16,777 nt of DNA from CAZCQG01 sp964500775 (GTDB lineage Bacteria; Campylobacterota; Campylobacteria; Campylobacterales; CAZCQG01). The stretch spans positions 1 through 16,777 of the forward strand of contig CAZCQG010000046.1 in assembly GCA_964500775.1 (NCBI GenBank), in the 5' to 3' direction. The translations under genes were made by a program, and so were the position numbers. Numbering within the stretch: the stretch's first letter is position 1; each line of letters begins with the position of its first letter. The notes under the pieces were generated by a model. The model saw nothing but the letters and a program-made list of their open reading frames with translations, did no database searches and was not told the origin of the DNA. Below, piece after piece: positions 14,522 to 16,777 of the stretch.

Positions 14522-14927
14522 TGGCTCCTGCCTAGGCAATCCGGGACCCGGGGGGTATTGCGCCATACTTAAATATAAAGAGAGCGAAAAGGTGATAAAG
14601 GGCGGGGAAGCGCTGACGACAAATAACAGAATGGAGCTTCAAGCGGTCATCGAAGCGCTAAAAAATCTCAAAGAATCGTGCGAGATAGAGCTGTATTCAG
14701 ATTCTAAATACGTCATCGACGCGATAAAGTCATGGCTAGGCGATTGGGTCAAAAAAGATTTTAAAAACGTGAAAAACGTCGATTTGTGGAGAGAATTTTT
14801 GGAAGTGAAAAAAGGACATACGATCCATCCGTATTGGGTAAAAGGGCATAGCGACAACGAATACAACAACAAATGCGACGAGATAGCAAGAGAAGAAGCC
14901 CAAAAATTCCTTGCGCAAAAAGGGTGA
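14496..14927 (+). CDS. rnhA: Ribonuclease HI
   Basis: RNase HI cuts the RNA strand of RNA-DNA hybrids, removing R-loops and primers. The 143-aa protein has all active-site residues in the expected places: D9 in LFSDGSCLGNPGPGGY, E47 in NRMELQAV, D69 in LYSDSKYV and D128 in CDEIA, with H118 in WVKGHSDNEYNNK. These match E. coli D10, E48, D70, D134 and H124. The ATG at 14496 lies inside the end of the TPR gene and follows AGGGAC. Its stop overlaps the GTG start of rnc. I recall the rnhA-rnc pair as conserved in Helicobacter. Confidence 0.96.
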   Translation: MKKITLFSDGSCLGNPGPGGYCAILKYKESEKVIKGGEALTTNNRMELQAVIEALKNLKESCEIELYSDSKYVIDAIKSWLGDWVKKDFKNVKNVDLWREFLEVKKGHTIHPYWVKGHSDNEYNNKCDEIAREEAQKFLAQKG

Positions 14928-15649
14928 AATTGCATACCGTAAAAGATCTACAAAAAAAACTCCATTATGATTTCAAGGATGAAAAGCTTCTCATCGAAGC
15001 ACTAACCCACAAAAGCTACAAAAAAGGGGTAAACAACGAACGCCTCGAATACCTCGGCGATGCGGTGATCGATCTGGTCGTCGGGGAGTTTTTGTATAAA
15101 AAGTTTCCGAAATCAAACGAAGGGGAGCTTTCGAAAATGCGCGCCTCTTTGGTCAATGAAAAGGGTTTGACGAAAATCGCCGACGAACTCCATTTGGGTG
15201 AATTTATCTTTATCTCTACGGGCGAAGAGAATAATAACGGCAGAAACAAACCCTCGCTCCTTTCAAACGCATTTGAGGCCATCATCGGCGCGATATATCT
15301 AGAGAGCGGGCTAGACACGGTCAAAAATATCGTCTACACACTACTTGACAAGGTCTATCCAAAAATCGATATGGGGACGCTTTTCAAAGACTACAAAACC
15401 GTCTTGCAAGAGCTGACCCAAGCGCTTTTCGGCTCTACCCCCGAATACGCGGTGATAGATTCCTTCGGTCCGGACCATAACAAAGAGTTTGAAATAGCGG
15501 TCTTTATCAGAGGAGTCGAATACGCCAAATCGCGCGCCGCGAGCAAAAAACAAGCGCAACAGAGTGCCGCCAAAGAGGCGATACGAAAACTCGTCGCGGA
15601 AGAGAACATACGCGATACAAAAATTATGAAGGTGGTGGGGATTGAATAG
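14924..15649 (+). CDS. rnc: Ribonuclease III
   Basis: RNase III cleaves double-stranded RNA in rRNA precursors and mRNAs; in type II CRISPR systems it also processes crRNA-tracrRNA duplexes. I start it at GTG 14924 (stop-start overlap GTGA with rnhA), giving 241 aa; TTG 14930 is an alternative two codons later. The nuclease domain has NERLEYLGDAVID (E39, E42, D46) and FEAIIGAIYLE (E118), matching E. coli E38, E41, D45 and E117. The position of E. coli D114 is N115 here. The C-terminal dsRNA-binding domain (about 150-225) includes DYKTVLQELTQ and SRAASKKQAQQSAAKEAIRKL. The first in-frame ATG far upstream lies within rnhA and is unlikely. I would expect aroC next in this phylum, but a restriction enzyme gene follows instead. 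Confidence 0.94.
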   Translation: MKLHTVKDLQKKLHYDFKDEKLLIEALTHKSYKKGVNNERLEYLGDAVIDLVVGEFLYKKFPKSNEGELSKMRASLVNEKGLTKIADELHLGEFIFISTGEENNNGRNKPSLLSNAFEAIIGAIYLESGLDTVKNIVYTLLDKVYPKIDMGTLFKDYKTVLQELTQALFGSTPEYAVIDSFGPDHNKEFEIAVFIRGVEYAKSRAASKKQAQQSAAKEAIRKLVAEENIRDTKIMKVVGIE

Positions 15650-15668
15650 TCTTTGCCGAAAATTTTAA

Positions 15669-16532
15669 ATGTCAAATATATTAAAAGCTTTCAAAAACAT
15701 CATCGATAATTATCAAACTACGATAACTACGCTCACAAGCGGAAATAATAGAGCTAATAATATGGGTGAAGGTTTGGAATCTTATATCAAAGATGCTTTT
15801 GCTCAAACTATCGGTGAAACAAACGAACAAAAAATACTTGAAATATTTTCAGAAATCTACTCTTATAGCGGCAATAAAAATAACCCGCCCGATTTGATAC
15901 TCAAAAATAGCGATGCCATAGAGATAAAGAAACTCGAATCTCATAGCACGGCAATAGCGCTCAACAGCTCCTATCCAAAAGCCAAACTTTACGCAGATAG
16001 TCCGATGATTACGACTGCTTGCAGAAGTTGTGAGGAGAATTGGAGCGAGAAAGATATGCTTTACGCAGTTGGTAATGTACCTAAAAATAGCGATACTTTG
16101 AAGTCTTTGTGGCTCATATACGGAGACTGCTTTTGTGCCGATAAAGAGATTTACGAAAGAATCAAAAATACCATTTCAGACGGTATTGCCTTGATTCCTA
16201 ATGTTGAATTTGCAGAAACCAATGAGCTTGGCAAAGTCAAAAAAGTTGACCCGCTCGGAATCACCGACCTTAGAATCCGTGGTATGTGGCACATCGAAAA
16301 TCCTACAAAAATCTTTCACTACCTCTACACTTGGGATGAAACAAAATCTTTTCAACTTATTTGTTTGATGAAAAAAGAGAAGTACGAATCAATACCTTTA
16401 GCAGATAGACAAACAGTAGAGAATCTCAATAATGCAAATGTAACTATTCGCGATGTAAGGATAAAGAATCCGAATAATCCCGTGCAGTTGATGGATGGGA
16501 AGATGTTGGTGTTTAGGGTTTGCTATAAGTGA
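15669..16532 (+). CDS. NgoPII-family type II restriction endonuclease (probably GGCC-specific)
   Basis: The 287-aa protein resembles R.NgoPII, which cleaves GGCC, over its whole length: NNRANNMGEGLESYIKDAF near the N-terminus, NPPDLILKNSDAIEIKKLES (about 72-91) with D75, E85 and K87 as the PD-(D/E)xK metal-binding core, ALNSSYPKAKLYADSPMIT, LKSLWLIYGDCF, and ETNELGKVKKVDPLGITDLR with LRIRGMWHIENP toward the C-terminus. The family call is from memory of these motifs. GGCC specificity is inferred from the prototype. Only 19 nt separate it from rnc; I see no clear promoter and only a weak ribosome binding site. Sampled GC is about 32-43%, lower than rnc. No DNA methyltransferase is visible, so the partner must lie outside the window. 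Confidence 0.85.
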   Translation: MSNILKAFKNIIDNYQTTITTLTSGNNRANNMGEGLESYIKDAFAQTIGETNEQKILEIFSEIYSYSGNKNNPPDLILKNSDAIEIKKLESHSTAIALNSSYPKAKLYADSPMITTACRSCEENWSEKDMLYAVGNVPKNSDTLKSLWLIYGDCFCADKEIYERIKNTISDGIALIPNVEFAETNELGKVKKVDPLGITDLRIRGMWHIENPTKIFHYLYTWDETKSFQLICLMKKEKYESIPLADRQTVENLNNANVTIRDVRIKNPNNPVQLMDGKMLVFRVCYK

Positions 16533-16777
16533 TTAAATTTATAAAAGAAAGTGGATTCATTTTTCTAATTTATACCCCTCAAGCTGGTACTGCTTGGATT
16601 AAAAATAAATTTCAGTATGACGGTTATATCTACATCCGCAAGACTTTTATTTTCAGAGAAAGTGATGTATATCTTGAAGAAAATAGCACAATCAATGAGA
16701 ATATAATAAAATTTAAAATTGCCACACTTGAAAAAGAATACTATAAATTTAATTCAGAAGTACTAGATATAAATTTT
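16529..16777 (+). CDS. Unknown protein, 5' part only (83 codons), AT-rich
   Basis: An open frame begins with GTG at 16529, overlapping the endonuclease stop as GTGA, and remains open to the end of the window. It begins (V)IKFIKESGFIFLIYTPQAG and continues with an aromatic-rich stretch and a Lys/Glu/Asn-rich stretch. GC is about 25%, far below the core genes. I do not recognise the family. The stop-start overlap suggests that it is translationally coupled to the endonuclease and belongs to the same restriction module or genomic island. It shows none of the cytosine-5 methyltransferase motifs in the visible part. Confidence 0.6.
   Translation, partial: MIKFIKESGFIFLIYTPQAGTAWIKNKFQYDGYIYIRKTFIFRESDVYLEENSTINENIIKFKIATLEKEYYKFNSEVLDINF

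Overview
The window looks like a chromosomal piece of a motile member of the Campylobacterota (Epsilonproteobacteria), from a draft or metagenome assembly. Protein sequences of this type and gene pairs that I recall as typical of that phylum support this: lon-bamD facing fliW-proC (as in the Campylobacter jejuni Cj1073c-Cj1076 order), fliL-acpS near rsmD, and a TPR protein-rnhA-rnc block (as in Helicobacter pylori HP0660-HP0662). Sampled GC in the core genes is in the mid 40s percent, which with flagellar genes fits a Sulfuricurvum-like organism better than a low-GC Sulfurimonas. The genus is inference.

Layout. Positions 1-1463 are the end of a CRISPR array with 20 visible copies of a 37-nt repeat; the last copy is decayed. 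No cas gene is present and the array continues to the left. Positions 1503-4301 hold a tightly packed forward operon: a small receiver-like protein, the 16S rRNA methyltransferase RsmD, an FMN-binding split-barrel protein and a SulP anion transporter. A CvpA-like membrane protein converges on it from the other strand. Positions 4943-5796 hold fliL and acpS, and acpS runs into a gap of exactly 100 N (5797-5896). On the other side of the gap lie lon and bamD on the minus strand, then, divergently, fliW, proC, miaA and a two-domain OlsF-like acyltransferase predicted to make ornithine-type aminolipids. From 13029 a second forward block encodes a glycine-zipper lipoprotein, a LapB-like TPR/zinc-ribbon membrane protein, RNase HI and RNase III. 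Where I would expect aroC after rnc, there is instead an NgoPII-family restriction endonuclease and then the 5' part of a very AT-rich unknown gene.

Functional themes. The window combines envelope biogenesis (BamD, LapB-like, SlyB-like lipoprotein, OlsF-like), flagellar assembly (FliL, FliW), RNA processing (RsmD, MiaA, RNase HI, RNase III) and protein quality control (Lon), with defence functions at both ends. Two adjacent CRISPR spacers can be read as phage proteins: one as the catalytic loop of a T4-type lysozyme, one as a segment resembling a microvirus major capsid protein. GGCC, the site cut by the NgoPII family prototype, occurs once in the window against about 19 CCGG of identical composition. 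I did not find a cas operon, a DNA methyltransferase, rRNA or tRNA genes, or an insertion sequence.
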